Of a DNA stretch of 64,000 nucleotides, positions 30,421-41,349 are shown in pieces. The position numbers and the translations under genes were made by a program. Numbering within the stretch: position 1 is the first letter of the stretch; each line of letters starts with the position of its first letter. Origin of the DNA: Forficula auricularia (Eukaryota > Arthropoda > Insecta > Dermaptera > Forficulidae); NCBI GenBank assembly GCA_024734495.1, contig JALMQS010000128.1:19329244-19393243 (forward strand). Reading direction: 5' to 3'. The notes beneath the pieces were generated by a model. That model ran no database searches. It was not told the origin of the DNA and saw nothing but the letters and a program-made list of their open reading frames with translations.

Positions 30421-30999
30421 ATTCTATATACAGGTTTAAATAACAACTTTCACTTGAAGGGGGTTAATTGTAATTGTAATTGTTAAGAGAGACTTGGTTA
30501 TTCGTTTAAGCGGAAGGGGTGAATAGAATCTATCGTGAAGCTATATATACTTTTGAATCTGAACCTTGTCTGTTCGTTGTCTGACTGCAAGGCTGATTGC
30601 AAGTGTTTCTGCTGACATGATTCCTTTAAGGGTGGTGGGGGGACAAATATCACGTGACATATTGTAGATGGGAAAATTCTATTCGTTCGTTAAAAACAAT
30701 GTTTTGAGAATTCACACAGTTGTCATCATACTTTTGAATTTATGACGAATTTCTGTTCGGCATATAATTTCTGAGACTTAAGGGTCAATGGCGTACTTGA
30801 CAAAGGGCGGAAGACGTCTTTTACAAGGATTCTTTGGTGGGGCGGAAATCACTTGACCATTACATTTGGTTTTTCAGATGATACAAGTGAGAAATTTCTT
30901 ATTAAAATTTCAAATCTACATTTACCTATATAAAAGCACATTTATTTATAATAAATAAAACATTTTATTTTGCAAAATGGACTAGCAGCATATAGGGAT
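30421..30999. other. gene-free DNA
   Basis: Nothing recognisable; no long ORF. Confidence 0.4.
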
Positions 31000-31207
31000 A
31001 ATAAATATCTATAGAAAATCAAGAGCGGTGGTCAACTACTAATTCCGAGGTGTTAGGGATAATTTTTATCATGTCCGAAAAGTCATATTCGCCCCTTCGG
31101 GTATACTTACTGAAGAAATGGATACAACCTTCTGACATAATAAAAATTATCCATAACTCCTCGGGGTTCGTAGCTGACAGCCACTATTGATTTTTTATAG
31201 AAATATT
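31000..31207. mobile_element. small inverted-repeat element
   Basis: Arms of about 65 nt: TAGAAAATCAAGAGCGGTGG, GGATAATTTTTAT and their inverse. No coding sequence. Confidence 0.65.
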
Positions 31208-31570
31208 AACTCTGATCGACATTTGTTTTATATATTTAATTATTTATATTGAAAAATAATAATAATAATTTAAGTTCTAATAGTTAAAATTGCTTAGATT
31301 GGCTAATCTAGACAAATTATTATTATATGTGTTACGTCTAATTTGTGAAATTATCTTTTCCTGTAAATAGGTAACATTTTGCCTAATTCATGAATTAAGA
31401 AAAATTAGGGAAAATCACTTGCCGATTTCCGGAATTAAGAAATGTCAATGACGATTTCAACTAACATGGGAAATTGATTTATTATTTTAAACATATGGTC
31501 AACTTAAATTAATAGACCACAGATATATAAAATTGAAAGTTTTTGCCGAGAGTAGCAGAATTTTTATATA

Positions 31571-31699
31571 TTGAAGGAGACAATAAAAAGAGTGTGTCTT
31601 CTGCTGGAATTATAAATTTTATTTATTTATAACAGATCGTTATAAATAAATAAAATTTATAATTCCAGCGAAGACACACTCTTTATGTGTCTCCTTCAA
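31571..31699. mobile_element. inverted dimer of family D beginning at the cleavage site
   Basis: Two copies of the region downstream of the hammerhead (TCGTTATAAATAAATAAAAT...GTCTCCTTCAA) face each other. The junction AACAGATCGTT equals the two predicted 5' ends joined (expected AACGATCGTT), with one extra A. No ribozyme core is present. Confidence 0.75.
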
Positions 31700-31974
31700 C
31701 ACAGATATGATAAGTGGCAGCCAGGGGTGGATCGGGCATTTTCTTACGGCCCACACGCTCCCCTCCTCCCCAAACAATATGTTTACAATATGAAATTTAC
31801 TTTTAAACATACTCACTCTTTCTATTTTATATGGGAGTTAAAAAAGTGTAAATAATCGAGTGGATCTTATTCGATTTTTTTAAAGTAATTTAGGTAATGT
31901 AAAGTAAATGATTGATAGGATTTTTTTATTCTTATTTTTATTTTATTTTATTATTTTTTTTTGTAGGCCCCACC

Positions 31975-32132
31975 GGCCACACTCATTGCAGTGATGGGCC
32001 GCATCCGGATCGGGCCGCTGGGATATCGAGAAATCTCCCTTTAGACAGCAAAGGCAAGGGGGCCTCTTGCCCTTGATTTCTCGGTTACCTGGCGGCTCGA
32101 TCCGGTCGGCCCAGCACTGCAACAGTGTGGCT
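31975..32132. mobile_element. GC-rich foldback
   Basis: Arms GCCACACTCATTGCAGTGAT and the inverse, GGGCCGCATCCGGATCGGGC and the inverse. The Cys-containing minus-strand ORF here is a translated repeat. Confidence 0.7.
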
Positions 32133-33418
32133 AACATAAAATCATAGAACTTTCTTTAAACATTGAGATTTTATTGTAGAGATATAATTTATTCCCTTTT
32201 TCGAAATATGAATGTACGACTGGTACAGTACGTGAAGCTTTTTTTCAAGAATAAAATTCACTAAAAGCAAAATTATAAGTGAATAAAAAAAATAATGAAG
32301 TTTCGAATATTTAAAAATTAATCTACTTCTCATATTTTCATTTTCTAAAATATTTATTATTTCAGTAATGTATATGCCACGACACTAGCCTAGTCTAAGG
32401 GTTATCATTTGAGTGCAAGGAGACAAGGAATTGGGGTTTTCTAGAACAATCACAATTAATTGATCATTTCTCTCCTGATCTAAAACTTGTCAGGACTTGT
32501 CTTTTAGATCTTTGCACGTTCTTAGATAAATAATGGATATTCAGGGATTATTATATCCATGACCCTTTTAAAAAATAAATTATCATTCCTCATATACTTA
32601 TTTAATCCCATTCGATTTAAACCAGAGCTGTCCAATCCGTGGCCAAATATAAAGCCATAAAATTTCTTAAAACATTGATATTTATATGTAGATACTGGAA
32701 AACACACAATAATTTGGCCCGATCATTTTTTTCTCTCTAAAATAAGAAATCTGAAAATCTACTGTGAAGTTTTCGAAAAATTAATGTATTAATTTTAAAT
32801 TTTGAATCTGGAACTAGATTTAAAGATTTCCGAAAAAATAATCATCATTTTGGTCTATTTTCTACTTGCAAACTTTCTGATTGAATTTTCTAGAACAATA
32901 ACAATTAGATACCGATCTGATAGAAAAATAAGATATTTTCTCTTTATTAAAATTTTATATTAATTATATAGGCAGAAAAAAATATAAACGAATACTAATA
33001 GTAATAGATAATATCACTTTTTGTAATTATGTAGGCGTAAGTATGTATTTACATATACGAGAAGCTATTTTCAAATATTAAATTTACGAAAAGTAAAATT
33101 AGAAACTCACTATGAGCTAAACAAATAATAATGTTCTTATTTTTACATTATTAACTAGGTATATTTTTGAATAACAAATATCAATAGAATTATAATATTT
33201 TACCCGCTCTCCGAGACAATTTTTTTTTCAATTGTGATCCGTGTAAGGCAAAAGGTTGGTCACCCCAGGATTATATCAACAAATATTAAATATAAATAAT
33301 TTAATTTCCTTACATAAAACTACCGCTGGATTGAAATTTTCATTTCCTAACTCCAGAAATCGGCAAGCGATTTCCTTAATTCATGAATTCGACAAAATGT
33401 TGACTATTTCCAGAAATC
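32133..33418. other. AT-rich interior of the 31318 element
   Basis: No gene. Two degenerate related segments (32180-32340 and 32940-33180) both contain GAAGCTTTTTTTCAAGAATA-like sequence and resemble old hAT interiors. Not resolved. Confidence 0.35.
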
Positions 33419-33454
33419 GGTAATTTCACAAATTAGGCGTAACATATAATATAT

Positions 33455-34170
33455 GAAAGACGGAAGCTTTGGTTTCGAGTCTCACTCGTTTTTTTATACT
33501 TGAGTACTTGTCATCATCTCTATTCGCTACCCTCACGAGAGGCAGAAAATAGAAGAGGAACTTCCTTCGAGAGCTGATCCAGCAATTCATTTCTTCCCCT
33601 TCATATTATCCGTTAACATTTCGTTATTTTTATTTGATTTCGGCAAGGATTAATGAATATTAATGCCAAGATTTCCTCCCCTAATTCCCCTTTTCTTCCC
33701 TCTCCCCTCAGCCTTCCATCATAGCTTCAATCTCCAGAGAACTTCAGATTGGTTTCAAAATAAAAGTAGTAAACTATAAAAAGTTTGCAATTGGTATAAT
33801 CAAGCGGCAAGTCGTGTAATGCATTGTCAAAGCGGCAAGTGGACTGTTTCCACTTGGATTTAGGCGTATGGGACGTTTCGAGGGTGTGCTTAGGAAGACA
33901 CAAGGGACGCCTCGAAAGGGTCGACACGCACCGCCCTTCAACAAGATCAATGTGATAAAGATTTTCATTCTGCCTTAACCACCCACGCCTCGTTTTATTA
34001 TTTCGTCTCGGAGAAAAGATTCGCCTTGTTCAAGGATCCATTTACACTGGAATTTTGATAAAGTTATCGCTTACTTATTACTCGGTACGCTGGGTGGGCC
34101 AAACCATTGATTTCACTTTAAAATTTTCAATTTTTTTACTGATTCGTGTTTAGAAATACCTGAAACGTGA
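33455..34170. other. apparently unique DNA, no gene recognised
   Basis: Mixed composition with a pyrimidine-rich tract (33670-33720). Two overlapping minus ORFs of about 65 residues near 33727-33968 are not convincing. Confidence 0.4.
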
Positions 34171-34178
34171 ATAAAAAT

Positions 34179-34334
34179 CCAGGTGTAAACCGCGATTGGA
34201 ATTAGCTGTACACCGTCTTTGGAATTATTTTGGAATTCATTAGATAATGCCCCTTCATGCAGTGTCTTCTACTTGGAAATGAAAGTGGAAGTGGAAGTAG
34301 GTGTACACGATATTAGGTCGCGGTTCACCCCTCG
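34179..34334. mobile_element. hAT MITE, CGAGGGGTGAACCGCG family
   Basis: 8-bp duplication ATAAAAAT (34171-34178, 34335-34342). Inverse orientation to the 17826 copy. Ends CCAGGTGTAAACCGCG and the inverse CGGTTCACCCCTCG. Confidence 0.85.
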
Positions 34335-34848
34335 ATAAAAATCATTTACAAGCATGATTTATATTTTTGTTTGTCTGAATTTTAAAAGTCTAGAAGCTTG
34401 TATAAAATGTATTAGATACATGTAGCTGTTGAAGCTTACATTTTTGTTAAGAGAAATCAATGAGATTGTCCTCTGCTTGATGCAAATATAAACTCACACA
34501 CATATATATATATATATGTAGGAAATTAATTGTTTAATTAAGCATTTAATTTAAAAGTGAATTATATTGAATTCTGTTTAAGATCATATGTTTGACACAT
34601 GTTCGGCTGGGCCTTGTACCCTTGTGAAGGCGGCATTCTTTCTTCTTGGCCGGGTATTGTCCCGAAGATCTTTATGTTCAGGCTAAAAGCATGTAATAAA
34701 TATTATTATGACAACTTGTGTCCAAGGGCTGTCAGCTGCCGACACCCTCACCCCACTTATATGCATGTGTGTGTGTGTGTGCTCCGGCTGGGGGGCAGTC
34801 GTTGACAAGGCGTCAGTTGGTTGAAAAACGAGTGATGGTTAAGACATG

Positions 34849-35520
34849 AGTTATACCTGGCAACTATCCAGTTGCCGATATCACATCCTACCTCTATAAA
34901 TTCATTAGATTAATTATATCTGGCAACCCTTCAGGTGCCAATACTAAACTTCACCTTTGTATTATAATAATGTTTAGAATAATAAGAATTGTAAAATGCA
35001 AGTCGTTATCTCAAGACAAAGATGACTCTTGCCACCCTTGCCTCATTTTGCCACCCGTACCTCAATTTGCTACCCTTGCCTCAATTTGCCACCCCTACCT
35101 CATTTGGCTTTGCCCTGACCCCCGCCACTTCTCCAGGCTGCGCGCGCATTTCCCCTCTTCTCACCACGGTCGCCTCTCAACCAAGCTGCTCCCGGATTGG
35201 CCATATTAAGAGATGCGCTGATTGGCTGTTTCAAGGACCTATCATCGGCAGCCCTAGATGTCAGCTCGACGGCTATAAAGTTCGTCTCCCAAATTGAAGA
35301 CACACACTTACCCATCCGACGTGAACAGTGTACCTCATGCTAGTGAAGACTGATCTATTATTATTTAAAGTTTCAGTACCTTCACTAACTCCTGTATTTA
35401 TATTCACCTTTTAATAAATCGTGTTCCAACTTAAAACTTTGTTTTATTTGAAATCAACACAAACCATCAAATAACATAATTGGCGCAGCCGGTAGGATCA
35501 AACCACCAAATAACATAATT
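34849..35520 (+). repeat. 5' LTR
   Basis: 672 bp. Contains about four tandem 20-bp units of the TTGCCACCCnTACCTCAAT type near 35027-35105. A TATAAAG box at 35274-35280 could be the core promoter. AATAAA at 35411 is a probable polyadenylation signal. The end carries an internal copy of the PBS-like TTGGCGCAGCCGG (35480-35492). Confidence 0.88.
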
Positions 35521-35537
35521 GGCGCAGTCGGATAGGA
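35520..35537 (+). promoter_or_regulatory. primer binding site, tRNA-Ser type
   Basis: TGGCGCAGTCGGATAGGA starts at the last base of the LTR. TGGCGCAGTCG is complementary to the tRNA-Ser 3' end, as in 17.6/297-type insect elements. Confidence 0.7.
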
Positions 35538-35946
35538 GCTCAGGACACTAGTACACGGTTATTAGTGGCGATTATTAAATCTTTGCCTGAGTAGTGTGGA
35601 AAACTTCCATTTATCTCTCGACCACCTTCATTGACGGGTCCCCAGTGTAAACCTAACAGAAGTCACTCGAGGAAAAATAAATCCACACCGAGACCTAACG
35701 CGACTCCCAGCGAAGCCACGACGAAACAGGACACGACTCCAGCGGACGCAATTGCCACTGCCTTAACGAGGAGCGGACGAGCCAGCCGGAGAAATCAAGA
35801 AATTCTAGAATCTCAGGATTCGAAGGGCGCAGTCAACACTGAGTGAGTACGAATACAGGCACTGTTTTCACACAACCCACCCACCTCCCCCTAGATTAAA
35901 CAAAAAAAAAAAAAAATTTTCTCTCAATCTTGCAAAATTAATCATC
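35538..35946 (+). other. leader between PBS and gag
   Basis: Contains a 71-codon ORF (35631-35846) rich in Thr, Ser, Arg and Lys. It could be a leader peptide or chance. An A-tract at 35907-35920 precedes gag. Confidence 0.4.
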
Positions 35947-36920
35947 ATGAACATAAGCCACGCACTTGAATGCATTCCCGTTTTTAGCGGAGATTCCCAA
36001 GAACTGGAAAGATTTATTTCCACAACCGAAACGGTAAAAACCACCATCCCAGATGATCAGGGTCCCCTCTTTTTCTTATATGTTAGAAATAAAATAAAAG
36101 GAGAAGCAGCCACACATCTAGCAAATATGCATTGCGAGGATTGGCCCTCTCTTAAAAATAATTTGAGGCTTATATTTAAAGAAAAAAAGATGAAGTTACT
36201 CTTAGACGGGAACTTTTCAAATTAGAATATAGTGAAATTAAAATCCATGACAAATATAACGAAATATTAGACCTAATTAATAAATTTGCAAGCCGAATAG
36301 ACTCCTCAAGTGAATCCCAAATAGCAAAAAATATAGCAAAAAAACATTTCGATAGAGATTCCACCGAGGTTTTCACCAGATCCCTCCCAGAACCCGAAAG
36401 GTCGCAAGTCCTGGCACAAAATTTTAATCACATTAGCGAAATATACCAATATTTGGCTAATAGAACAAATTTATTTTTTAGAGAGAACCAACCAGGAAAT
36501 TTTAGAAAATTTAACACTCCAAATTTTAACAACCCACCGAGGTTTTATCAAAGCTTTTCACAAAGTCAACCCCACCCCCAACGAGGCCAGTTCCAACAAA
36601 GATTTCCTCACCAAAATCAATTTAATGGAAATTTTACGCCTAGAAACCAATCCCGGCGAAATTTTTCTCAAAAGAATTATCCCCAACAAAATTATCCCCA
36701 GCAAAATTATCCCCAACAAAATTTCCCTCAACGATTCAATCAAAATTTTCCCCAACAAAATCAAAACCAATCCCCGCGAAACGATTACCCCACCCCGATG
36801 TCGACACAGACAATTAGATCGAATAGAAATAATCAAGGAAATCAACAGAGCTTTTTCCAAACCGAAACAAACCAGAATTTTTTAGAAATGGGCCACCCGA
36901 ACCACACCAGGAGAAGGTAG
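35947..36920 (+). pseudogene. Gag, one frameshift
   Basis: ATG at 35947. The first 80 residues (LECIPVFSGDSQELERFIST) are of the errantivirus/17.6 Gag type: capsid-like, no CCHC zinc knuckle. A 1-nt shift in the A-run near 36183-36190 breaks the frame. The second part runs to 36920 and includes an Asn/Gln/Pro-rich tail with tandem NYPQQ repeats. Residues around 36878 contain the gag-pol overlap. Forms the particle in the family. Whether this copy makes full Gag depends on the A-run being real. Confidence 0.75.
36878..36884 (+). promoter_or_regulatory. candidate -1 ribosomal frameshift site T TTT TTA
   Basis: In the gag frame the codons read T TTT TTA, the classical slippery heptamer. A -1 slip moves into the frame of the protease ORF, which is open from here to 38062. 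Downstream structure was not modelled. Confidence 0.65.
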
Positions 36921-38062
36921 TTTATCAAATTAGCTCGGGGAAAACAACAAGCAAATTACCATTTATCATTTTAAACGGCTTTAAAATTATGTTAGATACC
37001 GGAGCTACCTGTAACGTAGTAAAACCGAATGTAGTTGAAAAATTCAAAAAATTTAATGAAATAAATTATGTTTTAACATTTAATGGGGAAACGACTTTAG
37101 ATAAATGTACATTCATTGACATGTTTAATGTAAGATCCAAATTTTTAGTTTTCGACTTTCACAAAGATTTTGATATGCTAGTTGGAATCGACACACTAAA
37201 CAAATTAAATTTTATCTGGGACAGTAAAGGAACTTGTGTAACATTAGATGGAGGCAAATTTCATCTTTATTATCCGGAAGCACATGAGGCTAATGACGAA
37301 AAAGAACGGTCAATTAAAGACGCAGTTGAATTTCAATCATCAGACATCAGTGATTCCGACGGTAATAAAAGTGAACAAACGATAAACAATCACTTAACTT
37401 CTTGCAATGAAAAAGAGCGGTCTGAACACGACGCAGCTGTATCTCATGCAGATAGTGATTCATCAAACTCAAGTTTTGAATCCAATTGCGAAAAGGACCG
37501 GTTAGTTAAAAACGCAGGTGAATTTCGTCCAATTAAAGTTAGTAGCAGTAAGTTAAATAGACAAAATGAAATAGGAATAAATACAGAATTAAGTAATGAT
37601 TTAATACTAGGAGATAGAAATGAAGAAATGAAAGGGAAGGAATTAATAAATAATAATAAGAAAGTGGGAAATGAAACAAATAATAAATTTGAAAAACTAG
37701 ATAAGAATAAAGACAAGGAAAATGTTATTGAAAAAGTAGGAAAAACAGAATTAGGGAATAGAAATACAAAGGAAAATATAATAAAAATTATTCAGGTAGA
37801 AAGGATGGTAGCTCCAGAAAAGGTTAATTTCAAGAATATGTCTCGGTTTAAAAATAATACAATTAAAATCAGAAAAAATTCAAAGGTATGTGGAATTTTA
37901 GAGCAAAATAAAACGGATAGACCAAAGTTATATAATAATTTGATTAGAGTAAAGATGAAATGCAAATTTAATGGGAAGAGTTTAGAGAAAAATCGGAAAT
38001 TATATAAGGGTATAAATAAGTTTAAAATGAAAAAAAAAAAAAAAATTGCTAATAGAATATAA
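36884..38062 (+). CDS. protease followed by Lys/Asn-rich ORF in the pol position
   Basis: Entered by -1 frameshift from gag; the first ATG is at 36989. The aspartic protease signature LDTGATCNVV (active-site Asp) follows a typical preceding strand (KLPFIILNGFKI), and the second half has FDMLVGIDTLNKLNF. In place of reverse transcriptase comes a tail of about 250 residues: three loose repeats with EKERS/EKDR, acidic Ser-rich, then strongly basic. It ends with poly-Lys. The frame has no stop, although one base lost in any A-run would break it. The role of the tail is unknown; RNA binding is possible from charge only. Confidence 0.7.
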   Translation, partial: RNGPPEPHQEKVVYQISSGKTTSKLPFIILNGFKIMLDTGATCNVVKPNVVEKFKKFNEINYVLTFNGETTLDKCTFIDMFNVRSKFLVFDFHKDFDMLVGIDTLNKLNFIWDSKGTCVTLDGGKFHLYYPEAHEANDEKERSIKDAVEFQSSDISDSDGNKSEQTINNHLTSCNEKERSEHDAAVSHADSDSSNSSFESNCEKDRLVKNAGEFRPIKVSSSKLNRQNEIGINTELSNDLILGDRNEEMKGKELINNNKKVGNETNNKFEKLDKNKDKENVIEKVGKTELGNRNTKENIIKIIQVERMVAPEKVNFKNMSRFKNNTIKIRKNSKVCGILEQNKTDRPKLYNNLIRVKMKCKFNGKSLEKNRKLYKGINKFKMKKKKKIANRI

Positions 38063-38210
38063 TTAATCAAGTAATTAGAAATAAAATTTTTAAAGATAGT
38101 TAATTAAATAATAGTTCAATAATTTCAATAAATAAATGGAGTAAATAAATTTAAAAAAAATAATAATAATAATAATAATAAACATCTATGTCAATTGAAA
38201 ATAATTAATA
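38063..38210 (+). other. non-coding spacer of the retroelement
   Basis: AT-rich, with (AAT)n at 38158-38180. It marks where RT, RNase H, IN and the start of env should lie. Confidence 0.5.
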
Positions 38211-38948
38211 ATGCCCCTTTACGATAAATATGTTAATCTCAAAACAACTTATAATATTCTTAGGGATCACATTTCGGCCAACGACACAAAATTACTCTCT
38301 ATCCAACTCGACTTGCTGGATTTTAATTTCACCACTCTTAGAACAAAAAAATAACATAATTACATCCTTCCAAACAAGCACGAAATGAGTCATGCCAGCG
38401 AATGCATGGCAAATCATGACGGTTGGTATTGCAAGATTGAAAATCAGGAGCCATCCGACTGTATTAAAAATTTAATTATTAATAAATCCCACGAAAAATG
38501 TGAAACTCATCCTCTAAAATATTTCCCCGATTTTATGATCATTCCCCATTCAGACATAATAATAATAAGTGTGGAAAACAGCGCTAATGTATTCGTAAGT
38601 TGCTCAAACATCAAGGAATATCTTGGTGTTGATATATATAAAATAAGAAACAAAGAGTGCAAAGTGAATAATGTGCCAGTGCAAACCTCCCTTAATCCCA
38701 AAGAAGAAATTGTCCTCCCCAAACTCTCTAACCTAAAAAGACTTACAATGAATAACAATAAAGTGATAAAATTTTATGATCTTACAAAAATTAAAGTTGA
38801 GGACATTAAATTGAAAGAAATCGAAGAAATAGGTTCGCAAATCCTAGACAATAAAAATTATATACTAATTACAATAATAATAATAATTTTAATATTTCTA
38901 CTTAGCATTATTACCTTTAAAATGATAAGGAAACGACAAAAAAAATAG
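38211..38948 (+). pseudogene. Env-like C-terminal fragment with membrane anchor
   Basis: The open frame from 38211 is broken by TAA at 38352-38354 and resumes (ATG 38385) to 38948. The second part has several Cys residues, a Leu-rich segment, and a hydrophobic Ile/Leu stretch of about 22 residues near the end, followed by a basic tail. This is the layout of the C-terminal half of insect errantivirus envelope proteins (baculovirus F-like). The N-terminal half with the cleavage site is missing. Assignment rests on position and topology. Confidence 0.6.
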
Positions 38949-39034
38949 AAAAATAATTACAAATATAGAATGCGCAACCTTCAGGATGCCCAGACCTGGA
39001 GAAAATTTAACCATAAGTGGATAAATTTTCTTTT

Positions 39035-39046
39035 AGAGGGTGGAGG
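39035..39046 (+). promoter_or_regulatory. polypurine tract
   Basis: AGAGGGTGGAGG directly precedes the 3' LTR. Confidence 0.75.
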
Positions 39047-39719
39047 AGTTATACCTGGCAACTATCCAGTTGCCGATATCACATCCTACCTCTATAAATT
39101 CATTAGATTAATTATATCTGGCAACCCTTCAGGTGCCAATACTAAACTTCACCTTTGTATTATAATAATGTTTAGAATAATAAGAATTGTAAAATGCAAG
39201 TCGTTATCTCAAGACAAAGATGACTCTTGCCACCCTTACCTCAATTTGCCACCCGTACCTCAATTTGCTAGCCCTTGCCTCAATTTGCCACCCCTACCTC
39301 ATTTGGCTTTGCCCTGACCCCTCGCCACTTCCTCCAGGCTGCGCGCATTTCCCCTCTTCTCACCACGGTCGCCTCTCAACCAAGCTGCTTCCCGGATTGG
39401 CCATATTAAGAGATGCGCTGATTGGCTGTTTCAAGGACCTATCATCGGCAGCCCTAGATGTCAGCTCGACGGCTATAAAGTTCGTCTCCCAAATTGAAGA
39501 CACTCACTTACCCATCCGACGTGAACAGTGTACCTCATGCTAGTGAAGACTGATCTATTATTATTTAAAGTTTCAGTACCTTCACTAACTCCTGTATTTA
39601 TATTCACCTTTTAATAAATCGTGTTCCAACTTAAAACTTTGTTTTATTTGAAATCAACACAACCATCAAATAACATAATTGGCGCAGCCGGTAGGATCAA
39701 ACCACCAAATAACATAATT
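39047..39719 (+). repeat. 3' LTR
   Basis: 673 bp, a few substitutions and 1-2 nt indels from the 5' LTR. Ends ATAATT before CATG. Its last 240 bp are repeated at 46266-46508. Confidence 0.88.
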
Positions 39720-39922
39720 CATGCTTGTCGATTTGATATAGTTGAAAGCCAGTGGTGCTTAAGATGACACGATGTATTAATTAACGATGTGTATTATGAT
39801 GTTTGACGACGACCCCTATACACGAATATGTATAAACACCTTTTTGTAAATAAATATATATATATAAAGAATGAATAAGTGTGTTATTTTCACCTCTATG
39901 AGCAGGGGAGTGAAACCCCTCC

Positions 39923-39968
<46 letters not shown>

Positions 39969-40015
39969 ACGAATATTAATATGTATATTTATAATTTATT
40001 TGTTAGAGACTATAG
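39478..40015 (+). repeat. 0.54-kb duplicated segment, copy 1
   Basis: Covers the end of the 3' LTR, the right part of the solo LTR, a (TA)n tract and the start of a family D hammerhead (GAGACTATAG). Nearly identical to 46266-46803. Confidence 0.85.
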
Positions 40016-40621
40016 TGTAATGATTTAACCTACTTATGTTAAATCTGGGTGAGGCCCAATTTAGGATTTAATTGTGTAATGGTATTTTTAGCACTCTGGA
40101 ATTAAAAGATTGAAGTTTTTGATAGAAAAGATTTTAATTTATGTAAAAAGAATAAGCATTTGGTACAATGTGTGTTAAGAGAATAATTATATATCAGTAA
40201 AGAAAGACAATGAAAAGATTTTAATTTAAACAAAGAAGAATAAGCATTTGGTACAATGTGTATTAATAGAATAATAATATATATAAGTAAAGAAAGACAA
40301 TGAATACAGCGATTGAAACAAGTTGAAACTGTGTGTGTGTAAAGTGACTGAATTTAATATAAGTTTAATTAACAAAGAAAGTGAACAATAATGGTGGACA
40401 GCATGCATCAGCTGAGTCATAGAGTTTGTGTCCGCTAGCGTGCCTCCGGCTGACTGACTCCGCCAGTCGAGATCTCCTTCCACGCGCAACTCATGATAGC
40501 AACGGGGCGGGGAGCAATGACAGGCTGCCAACTGCACCTACTAAATGAAACAATAAAACAAACCTGGCAAGCTATATGCCGATTATGAATATAAGGGCCA
40601 AGGGGTGCTTATTTCATTACA
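40016..40621 (-). repeat. 3' LTR of the gypsy element
   Basis: 606 bp. It contains two imperfect copies of an AAGAATAAGCATTTGGTACA block (40148-40300). The ORF of 103 residues inside both LTRs is not a gene. Confidence 0.85.
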
Positions 40622-40634
40622 TCCCCCCGGCCGG
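40622..40634 (-). promoter_or_regulatory. polypurine tract of the gypsy element
   Basis: On the minus strand CGGCCGGGGGGA directly precedes the LTR. Confidence 0.6.
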
Positions 40635-41224
40635 AAACATTAAAACTGGAGCCACTCACAGAATTAAGTAGCGACAATTTTAATGCTTTAGTCAGCCTTC
40701 AGACAGCATTCAAATGCCTCCTTTCATGGAATAATATTGACACATAAGAAAATCTACTGTACTGAAGCTACGTTAAAATAACAAATAAAAAAACAATGAA
40801 TGTATAGGTGTTGAATGGACATGACTGGTTTCAAATCGGAACGGAACTTTCCAGATCCACCAGTATGGGCCAGACGCACCACAACGAGCGCCCGCCACGG
40901 CCAAGACGTGGGAGCAAAGATTCATTGTCAAACTAAAAGGGAATTCGGGATGGCTGTTAAGAGCGCACAGCCCTACCCTGTGGTCTCTGAAGCCTACAGG
41001 GCGGACACTAGCATGTCCTCAAAACGAGCCGCTGCCAAATCAGAACCAGAGTGGATGCTAGACAGCTGGATACAGCTGTCGGGGTGGCCAACCACAACGC
41101 CTCCAACTGGGCACAAAATTTAATATAATTTACGAGGCTTTAAAGCCTCCTCCACTGCTCAGAGTGAATGGCCCGCCTCCCATTTCTCCAGAACTCGTCC
41201 CGGTGGGATTGCAGTCAGCTCATT

Positions 41225-41349
41225 CCTCAATAGGGTCTATGCCCTGCGGACTTAGCCGCCAATAACTAGGCTCTTAGGCCTTCTTCACTACACTCAATAG
41301 GGTCTATGCCCTGCGGACTTAGCCGCCAATAACTAGGCTCTTAGGCCTC
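41225..41349 (+). repeat. tandem duplication of 58 bp
   Basis: CTCAATAGGGTCTATGCCCT through ACTAGGCTCTTAGGCCT occurs twice (41225-41282, 41292-41349), separated by 9 bp. Confidence 0.9.

Larger units (their letters stand above)
31318..33454. mobile_element. 2.1-kb element with long terminal inverted repeats
   Basis: Ends TATTATATGTGTTACGTCTA and the complement of TATATTATATGTTACGCCTA, extending about 35 bp with further matching blocks inside (CCTAATTCATGAATTAAG, GCCGATTTC). Hosts the inverted dimer at 31571-31699 and the foldback at 31975-32132. No transposase. Confidence 0.6.
34849..39719 (+). mobile_element. errantivirus-like LTR retrotransposon, RT/IN missing
   Basis: LTRs begin AGTTAT and end ATAATT. 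The 4-bp duplication CATG (34845-34848, 39720-39723) is confirmed by GACATGCTTG in the empty site on the 57022 copy. Order: LTR, PBS, gag, protease ORF, env fragment, PPT, LTR. Reverse transcriptase, RNase H and integrase are absent, so it needs help in trans. The LTRs are about 98% alike by eye, so the insertion is young. Confidence 0.88.
34517..39926 (+). mobile_element. solo LTR (TGTAGG...CCTACA), split by a retroelement
   Basis: The parts 34517-34848 and 39724-39926 join to a 535-bp solo LTR starting TGTAGGAAATTAA and ending CCCCTCCTACA, set in a (TA)n tract. The minus-strand copy at 57022-57537 is uninterrupted across the split and confirms the structure. No internal region exists in the window, so the parent retrotransposon is unknown. 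Confidence 0.78.

Noticed and set aside
33478..33525. GTTTCGAGTCTC...TCATCATC as a minus-strand hammerhead
   Set aside because: The CTGA start is missing (GATGATGAC only).
36558..36860. 100-residue minus-strand ORF and overlapping plus ORF 36625-36885
   Set aside because: Shadows of the repetitive Gag tail in other frames.
40226..40537. 103-residue ORF in both gypsy LTRs (also 45869-46180)
   Set aside because: Inside the LTR, no known domain, reverse to nothing expected; a chance frame duplicated with the LTR.
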